Assembly: GCA_963457665.1 (NCBI GenBank)
Contig: OY735237.1
Location: 5,640,332 to 5,704,331 of the forward strand
Reading direction: 5' to 3'
DNA length: 64,000 bases
Source of the DNA: Thysanoteuthis rhombus
Lineage: Eukaryota > Mollusca > Cephalopoda > Oegopsida > Thysanoteuthidae
Shown here: positions 1 through 10,550 of the stretch, piece after piece
Position numbering within the stretch: the first letter of the stretch is position 1
Layout of the letters: each line of letters opens with the position of its first letter
Made by a program: the position numbers and the translations under genes
Notes under the pieces: generated by a model
The model's input: only the letters and a program-made list of their open reading frames with translations
Database searches by the model: none
What the model was told of the DNA's origin: nothing

Positions 1-1
1 G

Positions 2-136
2 GTCACAGTTGATAGCGATCAAATGAAGGCATTTCTCGAAAATAATCAATACTATACAAATATAGCGAAAGATAGCCTGCCTGATCAAAATATTCAAATA
101 AAGTGTTGAAAACTGTTTGGACCAGTTTCATTCTGT
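2..136 (+). pseudogene. mariner transposase relic, N-terminal part
   Basis: An open stretch in the frame starting at base 2 reads VDSDQMKAFLENN, which resembles the N-terminal helix-turn-helix region of mariner transposases (typical form VDxDQLKALIE). It runs to a stop near 106. The segment is cut at 136 by the inverted element at 137-553, after which mariner-like coding resumes. The left part of the gene lies outside the window. It is inactive, because of the stop, the insertion and loss of the middle. The assignment to the same copy as 568-921 rests on strand, order and the target-site duplication. Confidence 0.55.
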
Positions 137-211
137 ATATCTCTGAATTTTGGAGATGAGGTATTATTATTATTTCTATTATTATCCAGACCATCCTCAT
201 CTTGGTTGTTT

Positions 212-260
212 TTCCAACAACGTTTCGGCCGTTGTGCTCTACGGCCTTCATCAGGTATCA
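212..260 (-). ncRNA. hammerhead-like motif, left arm copy
   Basis: On the minus strand CTGATGA (254-248) is followed by one extra A, a perfect 6-bp stem II (GGCCGT pairing with ACGGCC) and then GAAAC. The core therefore fits the hammerhead consensus except for a bulged A before stem II. Stem III would be only A-C/G-U, with no loop. Stem I pairs poorly on the cleavage side in this copy, so self-cleavage is doubtful. Confidence 0.45.
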
Positions 261-284
261 TCTGGAATCATTAATCATATGGAC

Positions 285-355
285 ACATAGCGTAGTGGTT
301 ACAGAATCAGACAAAATTACTGCAAGTAATCCGATGGTTCTAGGTTCAATCTCAG
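285..355 (+). repeat. tRNA-like SINE head
   Basis: A box A-like GCGTAGTGGTTACAG near 291 and a box B-like GGTTCAATCTC near 343 are spaced as in a tRNA gene. This is the presumed internal RNA polymerase III promoter of the SINE body in the 137-553 element. It lacks a tRNA cloverleaf good enough to call a functional tRNA. Confidence 0.55.
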
Positions 356-400
356 TGTGAGACAATAATACTACTGCTAAGAAGGGAGTGCGGTCAATAT

Positions 401-416
401 ACCCCCCCCCCCCCCG
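401..416. repeat. poly(C) tract
   Basis: About 15 consecutive C residues lie inside the SINE body of the 137-553 element. Length polymorphism or assembly error is likely here. Confidence 0.9.
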
Positions 417-464
417 TCGGTTGAATAAAAGGTTCGGTTCGTTACTCCCCACACCTACCAGATG

Positions 465-509
465 ATACCTGAGGAAGGCCATAGAGCACAACGGCTGAAA
501 CGTTGTATG
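465..509 (+). ncRNA. hammerhead-like motif, right arm copy
   Basis: Stem I AUAC (465-468) pairs with GUAU (505-508). The core is CUGAGGA at 469-475 (fits CUGANGA) and GAAA at 497-500. Stem II GGCCAU/ACGGCU pairs with one G-U and one A-C. Stem III is the minimal A-C/G-U at 500-503, followed by U504 as the cleavage nucleotide. One unpaired A at 476 is non-canonical. It resembles the minimal type I hammerheads known from Penelope-like elements. Activity is uncertain. Confidence 0.5.
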
Positions 510-567
510 AAAAACAACCAAGATGAAGATGGTCCGAATAATAATAGAAATAACAGTTTCATTCTGT

Positions 568-921
568 CACTCACTTTGATATGTGTGATACTGTGTATAT
601 GGTGAGATTTGAAGAGATTCCCCCACTATGATCACCTTCTGGAGAATCAAATGATTGATTTGAAATAGTACTGCTCTCTATTAGACTAATTCAAGGCTGC
701 AATTGACAGAAAGAGTCCATGTATTGATTTATACAAAATGGTGTAATATTCCATCAGGATAATGCTAGACAACATGTGTCTTTGGTGAAGGAGCAAAAAA
801 TTTTACAAGCTGGCTCGGAAATTTTCACTCCTCTACTATGTTTTGTGGATATTGCATCTTTGGGATCATTTTGGGATTTATTCTGGTCTTTAGAGAATTC
901 TTTCAATGATCAAAATATCTA
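568..921 (+). pseudogene. mariner transposase relic, catalytic part
   Basis: Read across two frames, 605-720 gives LLENQMIDLK and KAAIDRKSP, matching the mariner pattern ELLPENQTINSE...LKAAIDEKRP. At 749-921 the translation HQDNARQHVSLV holds the second catalytic Asp (HxDNARPH). After frameshifts, a degraded SPD block and the LFWSLENSFND segment follow. Internal stops and frameshifts make it a pseudogene. It continues the copy begun at 2-136 on the other side of the SINE-like insertion. Confidence 0.8.
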
Positions 922-2400
922 TGCAGCAAGATACCCTTCGTTTCCTGAGCTTGATTTATCTTGCACAAGGCTACAAATGTTAGGCACCCAACGCATGCAG
1001 AGGTCAATTTAATCTGGGCACGTAGGGGGGGGTGGCCTCTGCAGGCAGTTTTAATGCAGCTTTTTGCTCCTCCAAATGATTGAGCAAGAAACAAGGAAGA
1101 CACAACATGAAAAAATACCAAGACTCCTGACTATTCCAAGCAGGCAGACATTTGTTCAGTGGTTCTTTTGTAGCTAGATTTAGCCATTTTTTTCTCACTC
1201 TCCCAAATATTCAAGCAAGAACAAGGAATGACGGGACTACACGTGTACACAGATATTTCAAGGCAGACTTGTTTGGCAGGTTTTCTTTAATAGCTGCATG
1301 GCCAGGCAGTCATGAATAAAATCATACTATGATAGTAAGTAATGTTCTCTTAGTCTAGCTTACTATCCATTACACCATGGTGAGTCACTCAAAACCCTCA
1401 TACTAACAGTGATGAGAGATTTCATTCATTTCAGGTCTATTGATAAAGAAGACTTTCTCATTACTCCTTTTCAAAGCAGAATTTCTGAATTGGAAACAAA
1501 ACTTGCTGACCAGATTTGTGGGAATTCAAGGATTGTTTAATATTTAGTCATTCAAGTTCAATACTCTCCATCTGAGCTATGCTGATCCCCCCCCCACACA
1601 CACACACAAACTTCATAAAACTGGTTATATGGGAAATCATTTTTTGAATTGAAAAAATGTTCATTCTTTCATTGTGTATGATATGGTCAGACTATCTTCT
1701 TCATCTATATATTCATTTATTTTCAAAGTTTTGAATGTATACCCTCTGACCTTCATCAAGTGTTCTTGGTTCTAGAATGTGGAATGGTAGATTAGACCTG
1801 TCGCATCCATATATATATATATATACATGTATTCTTATACATCAGTGTTATAGTGCTAAATTCCGAGTAGCTTTTCTTTGATTTGGTTCTGTTAACTTTT
1901 TAGAAATGGCCTTTTTGATTGAGGTTTCCAGATGCTATTTATATTGATGCTCAATTGGCTAATTAGTTCGATTGAACAAAGTATGTGACTCTTTTGAAGG
2001 AAGAAAATTTCTAAAAACCAACAATAGCAGATGTACATTTAATATCAAAATGTTCTTCTGATGAGTGGAGACTGAAAAATGAAATGTTCCCCAAAATAAA
2101 CAAAGATATAGAAAGTTATCTTCCTGTACGCTGATGATTACTGATAATTACTTTCAGATTATAATGCATATAAATTTTAGAACTCCGCAAAGTGTTGTTA
2201 GCTGTACATATGATATTCCTTGAGATAAAGTTATTTCAAGGGTTCCTCTAGCCTAGATATGTTGAAAAAGGCTGCTATAGATACTTCTGGCATGTCAAGC
2301 AGGGCGGGTAGGTTTGAAGATGAAGAATTTCATAAGGATAGTCAAATGGAATTTCAGTTCATCCACCCACTCTCACACATTTGTCAGAATGATTTTAGCA
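922..2400. other. intergenic, no confident gene
   Basis: AT-rich sequence with a short (TA)n at 1808-1825, a CA-rich tract near 1592 and polypyrimidine runs. One short coding-like reading frame (1437-1539) is listed separately. No exon of the neighbouring TMEM115 gene could be recognised here. Confidence 0.5.
1437..1539 (+). pseudogene. short coding-like remnant after a splice-acceptor-like site
   Basis: TTCATTTCAG at 1427-1436 looks like a 3' splice site. The following frame is open for about 34 codons to a TAA at 1537-1539 and contains SIDKEDFLITPFQSRISELE, a non-repetitive amphipathic composition unlike the surrounding translation. The family is not recognised. It could be the terminal exon of an unknown gene, a fragment of a transposase, or chance. 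Confidence 0.2.
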
Positions 2401-2480
2401 GCAGCAGTAGTCTCATGAAGTCCAGTGTTGGACGTAGACCTTCCCTAAGATCCATCAGATCTCTCACTCCTGAGTGTCAC
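2400..2480 (-). repeat. LINE 3' end-like fragment
   Basis: On the minus strand the sequence GGTCTACGTCCAACACTGG followed by a CTG-rich run resembles the 3' end of RTE-type LINEs (compare the closely related tail GGTCTATGTCCAACAACGG at 34690-34745). It is short and diverged. Confidence 0.35.
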
Positions 2481-2984
2481 AGTGACACTCGAACTACAAA
2501 AAACAATATCAAAGATTAACCCAACTGACTGAAATTTCTCTCTGACCTTTGCCTCTCCTTCATCATATTTCTCTGAATTATTTCCTTTTCTTTCCAACCT
2601 GCCCTGGTGTAAAGCCCTGGAGGAATTGTTTTGACTAATGAAACCAATTGGATATGTAGTGAGTAAGAATATCTTAGGTAAACATTCCAAATCAGTTGCG
2701 AAGAATTTTAAGCGCCACTTTTCTTGATGGCAGATTTTCATTGTGGTCCCCTTGTCTGGAAAAAACCACTTTACATTGAATATGGGTATATTGTATATCA
2801 TTTGTAAGAAACTTTCATGCTGAGTGAAGTTTACAAAGGAACCGTATACCTCAGAGCAAGTCCTTTCAGGTTATTTGCAATCATGAAAGACCTGTTTGAA
2901 CTGATACCTATAACATAAGGGGGGGGGTAGACAGAGAACCTTTTGAACTATTGTGTGGTGCACGCAATCAACAACAACATGAGG

Positions 2985-3130
2985 AGTTGAATGTGTATAG
3001 ATCCGCTTCAAATTTTCATGACTTTCATGGCCTCTTGTCCGCCCTTGCACAAAATTTCATTGAAATTTGTTGAGAACTCTGGGAGATATAATGTGTACAG
3101 ATGAGAAATTTTGAAGATATTTTGTGGTTC
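2985..3130 (+). repeat. dispersed repeat, GAAATTTGTTGAGAAC family
   Basis: This shares the motif ATTGAAATTTGTTGAGAAC...GGAGATAT with 37985-38215 and 62830-63125. It is a diverged interspersed repeat of unknown class, possibly a retroelement 3' end. Confidence 0.5.
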
Positions 3131-4550
3131 GTACAGATAGCCACTATGTAGGAGAGGTAACTGTTCATAAATCCACTCAATATTTCAACTCACTGAAGAT
3201 CCCTCTAGCATGTTCAGTTGGTTTGATTAGTCAACTCGAAAATTCCTACAGGGATTGAACCTGGAAAACCCTCTTATATTTTTTGAATCCTGAGAGAAAT
3301 GCAATGGTTGATTGGGCTGTAAACTCTCAACATGCTTTCTTCATAAAATGTATTGTTATTTTTTCTCCAATAGCATTATGGGGTTCCTGTACACTCCAGG
3401 TGACAGAGATTCACTCCTCATGTATGTTAAAATCATCTAGGATTAAGCCTTTTCTTTATTTTCCCTGTCCATTGTTTAACTAACTAAATATAAGTTTTTG
3501 GTAGTATCATTTATTATCTATATGCTAGCACTCCTTGAACAAATTTTATTTTTCTGTCAAATTTCTACTACTCTTCATATTTTTATCTTTCTTAATACTT
3601 TGAAAACATAACCAGCAAATCTGGTTGAAAAACAAATTTCTTTTTTAGTATGAGAAAAATCTCAGTTTTATTCCTGAAAAATCAGAGATGCATATATTCA
3701 GTGGATTTAAGCTAATACTGAGACATTAGTGGAAGTGATGCAGACACAAAAATACTCTGTAGAGCCTTGCTTAACCCCCTTCCTCTCTTTCTGTTTGCTT
3801 TAGCATAACAGACACTAACAAGCAGACAAAAAAATAAGTTTTTATATTAGAAGATCTATTACTTACACCCTTGGCATTTCATGGTAAGGAGGATGTATTT
3901 CAAGTATATATTTGTGAATTTGTGTATATTTGAAGGTGTGTGTATGAATGTATAAATGAAATAAGGCAATTAAAGAATTTGAAATATTTCAGACTCATTT
4001 GTTTAATAGTTTTATGGTTCAGCTGAAATGGTAAGGTTAGTTTTGAAAATACATACTCTTATCAGAAAATTACTTTGCTATAAGATTATACAGGGGTAGA
4101 GGGTGGATGCCCCAAACTGCAGATGATACCAAAGCCTATTTACAAATACCTATGATGGAGTTTATTTAATGCATTTGGTACAATAAGAGTTTGACTGCAA
4201 TAACTAATAATGAAATAGAACAATCATAACAATATACTGTAATAAATTTAAATCTGAGCAACTTCAGCACTTTTTTTTTTTTTCATTCCTTATTCAGTTG
4301 AAAAAGCATTTACTTTTTCACCTGAAGGGAGCCGTTTACAGCTTTATTTTCACAGAACTAGCATCATAACTCCTGCGCTTTGATCCCATTTTTCAGTAAA
4401 AGTTATGAATTGTTTATTCCTGATTTTGATGGCGGGTAACTAAAAGCAGTGGATAACAGGGCATTGCTTCATCAGCTACAGAGATGAGGCTTGTTTTAAT
4501 TGTACTTGAATTTCTCTTGCTAAAACATATAAGTATGGACCCAACATCCA
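3131..4550. other. intergenic, nothing recognised
   Basis: AT-rich sequence without coding signal, RNA gene or obvious repeat of a family found elsewhere in the window. Confidence 0.4.
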
Positions 4551-4552
4551 AA

Positions 4553-4612
4553 TCTTCACTTGAGATTGAACTTTTGACCTCTTGACCATGTCAGCTAGTC
4601 CACCACTGAGCA
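4553..4612 (-). repeat. tRNA-like SINE head fragment
   Basis: The reverse strand shows a box A-like AGTGGTGGACTAGC and a box B-like AAGTTCAATCTC at tRNA spacing. It is a diverged, isolated head. Confidence 0.35.
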
Positions 4613-4734
4613 TAATGGATTTGATCGAGGTTGAAATAAATTAGCTATATTTGCATTCTTTTGTTTTCACGCGTGATTTCAGCTTTTGAGTTTGAAGATA
4701 CTAAAACAACTAGAAATAATCTGATCAGTACTGT

Positions 4735-4835
4735 TTACTCACAGTGATAGACCGACAGTCTGAGTGGCTGTGATGAAAAGTAAAGAAAACTAAGGTGAAA
4801 GAAAATACTAGTAAAAAATTCATGACTAAGAACAA
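4735..4835 (+). repeat. SINE 3' part, CTAGT-tail family
   Basis: The segment GTGATGAAAAG...GGTGAAAGAAAATACTAG matches the 3' tail of the SINEs at 29990-30045 and 40090-40147. The head is missing or unrecognisable. Confidence 0.5.
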
Positions 4836-6531
4836 TAACTTTTACTAAGTCATATTTTGCTTTGATTTTTATTGAATACTTCAATTGTAATAATCTCGGC
4901 TGCATTCTGAGCAAGATACTGTTCACATGGTTTCATTAGAAAAACCAGTTTGTTACTTATCTTAGATGGATATACTGCACATATGTATACCATGGGTAAA
5001 TAAATCAGATGTCAGAAGAGTACAAAAACATGGCAGTGGGTCTATATTTGCTTATAACTAATAAAAAATTTCATCAAATTAAGGAAAAAAAAATCATTTG
5101 TATTTTTTAAGCAAAAATAAATAAATGCATTCATCTTTAACCATTCTTCAGTTCATCGTCATATGAAGATTTGGGGTCAGGCAGACACTTTTGCAGATGG
5201 TAGTGCTTCATTTTAAAAACTAACATTTTCTTGAATCATTCAGCCATGATAATCATCATCGTATGGTAGAATAAGCGAGATAAAAAGGGGTCAGACGGAC
5301 AATGCTGTCCCAGATGGCAGTGCTTTATTGGTAATGTTATGATTTTTTTTTTTTTTTTTTTCAAATAGTTTATAAAAAAAATAAATAAGATAAAAAGAAA
5401 TATGCAGCTGTTGCCTGTTAAAACACTGAGAGTCTGCTGTGTTTTTTGTCCTTGTTTTACCAATGACCCTTGAAGAACATAGAGTTTATTAAATGATGAG
5501 ACTAGCCCTTCTCCAACCGATGAGATCAGCCAGCCAACAGCCAATATTATTTACTTGGTAACAGCAGGTTTTGGGTTGGGTTTTTTTTTTGTTTTTTTTT
5601 TTTCCAATTGAAAATGAGATGGTAGCAGATGGGGGGACAACGCTGTTGGAATAAATGACTGGATATTGTGTATGGTTTGGGACTAATTTCCTCATTTTTT
5701 AAATTTTTTTTTTCTCAACAATTTCCTATGTGTCTCACCCCCCCCCCAGTTTTCAGGGGGTATCTGTTGTCAAATTCTGTCCTGGGGGAGCATGCATATG
5801 TCCCTTTTCATACATGTCACGTCCAGTGTTTACACCTCTGTGTTGTTGAGACTGCCTTCTCCTGACCACACCACTGATCTCTCGTTGGATTTTACCAATG
5901 CTCTCATCTCTCGGGGACAAGTTTAGTCTGAAACCAACCCCATACAATAACTGAAACCCCTTGTCTAACAAAATTGAGTCTAGAACTGAATGAATGAAGT
6001 TGGGTAGAATTTGGCTTCACATTTGTAAATACTTGATGGGTAGGGTCTCCATTGCTCAATTTTAAGGTGAAATGATAAAATAACAACCATCTTTAATTTT
6101 GTTCTGTATTATAATTGATCCCTGGTGATATATTGTCATAATTATTACTTTTTGATTAGTACTTCTTTGTCTTTGTTTGCTTTTTATCTCAACTCTCATC
6201 AAAATTATTGATAATTAGGAATAGATGTAACAGACTTTTCATAGACAAAAGTCTGTAAAATGTTGGTAAGTAATATTTGATTAACAGGGTTTTCTGTGGA
6301 AATGAATAGGATCAATTTTTTTTATTACAATCGTGATAAATTGATATCATCCTCGTTAGACGCTGTACATCTGTGACGAACATTATAGTGAATATAGTTT
6401 TCAAGTTTCAAACTGATCCCCTGTTTTCTGGCTTGATAAAAATTTGGTAAAAACTGAGTATTGTTCTTTTTACCAAACAGATTCCATGGAGGGGGAGAGT
6501 CATAAGATTTCATATATTTGTGTGTGTGTGT

Positions 6532-6532
6532 G

Positions 6533-6568
<36 letters not shown>
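6532..6568. repeat. (TA)n microsatellite
   Basis: An alternating TA tract preceded by (TG)n. Confidence 0.95.
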
Positions 6569-6929
6569 GGGAGAGAGAAAGAAAGCAACTCCACAAAACA
6601 TATTTAGGTAATCAATATTTGATTAACAAAGTAATTACTATGATTGCATATAAAGCGGGTTGATATTTTACCGTTATTATATATCAAAATGATTCGTACT
6701 TTTCTAACCGTGGTAAATAATTTTTCATAATCCAGAGAGGATCAAAATAACCCCTCAAAACATGCTTGTAGGTAGTCGATATTCAATTAACTGACAAGGA
6801 CTCTGGTTGATATTCCAGTTTTTATTTACATGATCCTTGGGACATTTAATCCCATTATTTATTGATATTATTGTTTAATTTTTTTTTTCTTTACAACTCG
6901 TCCACTATTTTATTAATTTGATAAAAAAA

Positions 6930-7140
6930 ATTCTTTACGAATTCATTCTTCTCAATCCAATAACTAAATATTTGCCAGAAACAGAAAATAATTAATAATT
7001 GCTGTATGGAAGTTTTATGAAAAATATGATTTTCATTGATTTGTTTGGTTTTGTTTGTTTTTGTTTTTTTAATTAAAAAAAATACAGTTACTACATTGAT
7101 AAAAATGTTGACTCAATTGATGTTGTTTCATCACAAATAA
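6930..7140 (+). repeat. dispersed repeat related to 8190-8580
   Basis: The block TTTTATGAAAAATATGATTTTCATTGATTTG at about 7012-7042 recurs almost exactly at 8529-8560, so this is a diverged interspersed repeat. Confidence 0.5.
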
Positions 7141-7169
7141 AACATAGATAAAACCTTCTATTTTAAGAG

Positions 7170-7420
7170 CATTCTTGATGTTTGATGTAATGTCAAGTGC
7201 TTTGTCAAATAAATTATTTCACCTGTTTTCTTTTTACCTTTTTTTGAAAGAAGAGAAAATCATGTGTATAAAAGTGAGAATTACTTATACTTTAATGTCT
7301 ACCACGGTGCACAACCCCCCCCCAACATTGGCACAGCTCAACCAAATTTGGTATGCATACTTAGTGAACTTAGGTGACTTTTTTCTTTTTTTCACTGAAT
7401 ATTTTTAAAGGGGTTTTTAG
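7170..7420 (+). repeat. dispersed repeat, CAACCAAATTTGG family
   Basis: CTCAACCAAATTTGGTATGCATAC at 7338-7361 recurs at 48130-48155 (plus) and, reversed, near 50410. It is part of an interspersed family with a conserved 3' portion. Confidence 0.5.
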
Positions 7421-8074
7421 AGTTCTATTAAAAATGAGATTATGATGCTAAACTGAACCATAACCTTCTGATGTTACTAACTGGAATCTGCCAATTTGTG
7501 CAAGTTTCAGTTGCTCTATGATAAGAGAGAAACAGGTAAATTAATAGTCAAATATGTACTTGACTCCTCCTAAATTATACCACATTTTCAATTTCATATA
7601 TGTTAGTTCCTTCTTGTTAAGGAAGGATGAAGTAAAGCAGCTGACCATGTTCTGTGCATTAAATACAGGCTTTGAATTTGGTCCCACAACTCCTGTAAGC
7701 TTTTGTCTGTGCAGGTACATTTTAATATCCTGTGTCGAAAGTTCAAAGCCAATTATTAAACCTACCCTTATCAATCAAGCCCCACCACTGACTCCAGAGT
7801 CTTACCCCACCTTCTCTCTTCTTCGTCCTTTCTATTCTTCTTTATACCTGCTTGAGCCTAGTTATTTGCATCCCCTCTCCCATATCCTAAAACAAATAGT
7901 AGATTTGCTGGGTAACATGTCATATCGTTACCCCACCCCCAGGAGACACTGAGTCATGTCAGGAACCAGCTGCAGTACCTCTGGATGATTAATTTCACTG
8001 TAATTTTATGGTGTATAAATACGTACATCTATGTAATCTCTCTTGTCTGTGTTTCTCTCTCTCTCTCTTTATAC

Positions 8075-8078
<4 letters not shown>

Positions 8079-8120
<42 letters not shown>
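8079..8120. repeat. (TA)n microsatellite
   Basis: About 21 TA units flanked by GTACAT on both sides, so the locus is itself palindromic. Confidence 0.95.
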
Positions 8121-8125
<5 letters not shown>

Positions 8126-8189
8126 TACATACGCATGCATGATTAATCATACATATCTGCACAAACATGAAAATATATACCACTTGCCA

Positions 8190-8580
8190 TCACAGTCAAT
8201 AATCTAACAACCGTAGCATCAAAATTTGAAGTCGTGTAAAAAAAATTTTTTTAAATTCCATCAGAGGATAAATAAAGTCAGAACAAATTTATTTGTGATA
8301 TCACCAGCATTTTCCACTGGAAAACATCCATATTGAGTAGAAAGTAACTTTGATTCTGTTATCAATAAACCCATCAGAATAAGGCCCCAAAAATGTCAAA
8401 GCTTTTTTCCCAAGAATTAAAAAAAAGTTTTTTTTAACTTTTTTAGAAGGGTTTTATGGAGTATTGATGCCAAGATGAATGTTAATATTTGCCTTAAACG
8501 GAAAAAGAAAATAGTTAATAATTGAAGTTTTATGAAAATTATGATTTTCATTGATTTGTTTTTGTTTTTTTCAACCAGCA
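8190..8580 (+). repeat. dispersed repeat shared with 60975-61370
   Basis: AACCGTAGCATCAAAATTTG at 8208 and the later GCATTTTCCACTGGAAAA segment recur in the same order at 60996-61100. The element is diverged, non-coding and of unknown class. Confidence 0.6.
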
Positions 8581-8639
8581 TCTATTTCACACTTTTTGAT
8601 GATCTTTATAAAATATTGTAATGATTAAACATCTCCTTT

Positions 8640-8890
8640 GAAAGTTCACTTTTGGTCACAACTGCAAGAAAATATCTAGTTATAGTGAAAAAAAAATACC
8701 TCTGTGTATATTCGCCATGGATTTCTGAGCAGACTGAAGCTGGTTTTATATATTTGACTAGAACAAAGACATATTAATTCTGCCATAATTGATAGATGTG
8801 TCACTAAAAAGAAGGGAGTCAAGTTTTAAAATTTTTAATTCTTCTAACTGTATGCTTTACTGTATTCATTTATTCATCTGTAATGTCGTG
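8640..8890 (+). repeat. dispersed repeat shared with 10975-11260
   Basis: GATTTCTGAGCAGA...CATAATTGA(T/C)AGAT...TTTACTGTAT is present in both places in the same order at roughly 75% identity. The two copies flank the TMEM115 exon at 9224. Confidence 0.55.
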
Positions 8891-9223
8891 GTTGGGCAAA
8901 AACTATTCACTAATTTTCGTATTTGCAGGCCTTTTCCCCCCACCGTTAATAGCAAGAGATAATGATAATAATTGGTTCTCTCAGGAGGTAATAACTCCAG
9001 GTATATTTTTTTTGTTAATAATGAGTAGTGTCCCTTTGTTTCTTTGCAAATAATTATGATATAAATAAATTTCATGTATAGAAAGTGAGTGATTTTTTTT
9101 TTCCCTCAATAATTGAAACCCATTGTACCTAATTCATGCCCTGAAATTTTTTCCTTTCACAGCTATTTTTTTTTTTTTTCAAGTTTAAAACCAATCATTT
9201 ACCGGTTATTTTCTTTTTTCTAG

Positions 9224-9397
9224 TTTTTTCCCCAGTCGGCTTCAACCTGTGGTTGCTATTTTTGCCAACACAATCTTCAGCACTTTGGTGAAGATGAAAA
9301 TCTGTAAGAAACCCCAACGGAAGTATGATGTTAGTTCTCCAACAACGATTACCATCACGTTACCTGGCACAGATCCTCAGGATGCAGAAAGGAGGAG
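9224..9397 (+). CDS. TMEM115: TMEM115, penultimate coding exon
   Basis: The exon follows TTTTTTCTAG and ends at AG|GTAAGC. It begins with the last base of a split codon and reads FFPSRLQPVVAIFANTI, then KMKICKK, then ITLPGTDPQDAERRR. This is the end of the membrane domain and the start of the cytosolic tail of TMEM115, a rhomboid-like Golgi membrane protein involved in retrograde Golgi-to-ER traffic. LPGTDPQDAERRRQLALKAL is nearly invariant in animal TMEM115, and the match runs across the splice junction into 11516. The earlier exons, which encode the N-terminal membrane helices, were not found in bases 1-9223 and probably lie upstream of the window. Confidence 0.9.
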
Positions 9398-9541
9398 GTA
9401 AGCCAGATCTTCCCGAAATGGTAGCAACCCTTGTTCCATTGGATCTTAATTGAGCTACAAGGCTATAATTTCAGTATTTTAATAAGTTATCAATCCTGAA
9501 TGATAGATCTTAGAAACAAAGAATTATCCTCATCCTATCAA

Positions 9542-9573
<32 letters not shown>

Positions 9574-9584
9574 CTTTCAATTCA

Positions 9585-9785
9585 GTGTTTTTGGTGTAAT
9601 TGGGTACACTCTTAGATGTGAGATCAGGGTGGAAGTATCCTTTCAGTGGACTTGCATTCTGCCAAGGGGGTGGTCATAAAAACTTGTAAGAATTAAATCC
9701 TGGTCTCGACCAGACATGAAACTTGCAAGGATCACTAAGCTGATGCACATGATGGAAACCAGGACTTCATCACTCGCCATAAATA
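9585..9785 (+). repeat. SINE body fragment, family with CTTGCAAGGATCACTAAG
   Basis: GGTCATAAAAACTTGTAAG...CTTGCAAGGATCACTAAG and the following segment match the bodies of the SINEs at 17317-17640 and 24947-25275. The tRNA-like head is absent. Confidence 0.65.
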
Positions 9786-10289
9786 AATGGATGCTTTATT
9801 TAACTTAATGTGGGGAGATGCTTTTTAGTTTTTTTCAGCTGGTAACCCTTAAGTGTTGTTGTGTATGACTTAATTTGCATAACATAAATGAAATAGAACT
9901 TCTTTTGTTTGTTTATTTGTTTGTGATTTAGATCTTTAGATGAAATTAACAAAGTAACATCTTCAGTGCTTTAAAACTTTCTATACAAATAAAAGAAAAT
10001 TCTCTTTCAGCAACACCTATAGTGCTTATAGCTGTGAAGCTTTTCAGACAATTATATCCTATATAGAAGTGACATTAACAGAGAGTCACATTTGTTATAC
10101 TTACTAATCCCTCATCGTTAATTTTTTTTTTTTTTAATAACCTAGATAAGTAAGCCCTGTTTCAAAAAACTGAATGTGTAGTATGAAATGATATCCATCT
10201 ACAATACACTTGAGAATACCCTGTATAAAATAACAAACTTCGTGTATGACATGAGCTATATAGTAGAACTTAGCTGAAGGCTGGGGTGA

Positions 10290-10550
10290 TCAATACTGCT
10301 GGGGTACCATGTTAATATAACTGTTTTGTTTTCAAAATCCCTGAAACAGTTTCATGGTAAACAACTGATGATCCCCAAAAAAGAGAGAATTTACACATTG
10401 TGCCATGATAACAAAGTTTATGTGAAAATTACATAAATTGCATTGACAGATATTGGGGAAATGAGTGACTGAAGTGACACAAAAAAAGTGTTGGAAAAGT
10501 TTTTTGATGTTTAGTGTTTAAAGCTGTAAAGCTTTCAGGACTATATATAA
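10290..10550 (+). repeat. dispersed repeat, inverted relative to 20340-20560
   Basis: ATGGTAAACAACTGATGATCC, GATATTGGGGAA and GTGACTGAAGTGACA recur as reverse complements in the same order at 20340-20560. Confidence 0.6.

Larger units (their letters stand above)
137..553. mobile_element. inverted SINE-like dimer with two hammerhead-like arms
   Basis: The left arm (about 163-265) and right arm (about 458-553) are near-perfect reverse complements. Between them lies a plus-strand SINE body with a tRNA-like head (about 285-355, box B near 343). Each arm carries a hammerhead-like motif. The whole unit is flanked by the 14-bp direct repeat CAGTTTCATTCTGT at 123-136 and 554-567, which I read as a target-site duplication from one insertion event. 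It interrupts a mariner relic. The left terminus (137-162) is shared with the element at 18990. Inverted partial copies are typical of Penelope-like element insertions, but no Penelope protein is present here. Confidence 0.75.

Noticed and set aside
285..355. Functional tRNA gene
   Set aside because: Box A and B are present but the acceptor and anticodon arms do not pair and the segment continues into a SINE body.
7554..7952. 132-codon open frame on the plus strand
   Set aside because: The composition is that of AT-rich non-coding DNA, there is no family motif, and it overlaps dispersed repeats. It shows no homology to TMEM115.
7995..8183. Tyr-Ile repeat open frame on the minus strand
   Set aside because: It is the translation of the (TA)n microsatellite, as are similar frames at 6325, 38574 and 39430.
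1..9223. Search for the upstream exons of TMEM115
   Set aside because: No segment encoding the expected SSWxYLRFYQ or DHFAFATFFP region was found. They probably lie outside the window, so none is reported.
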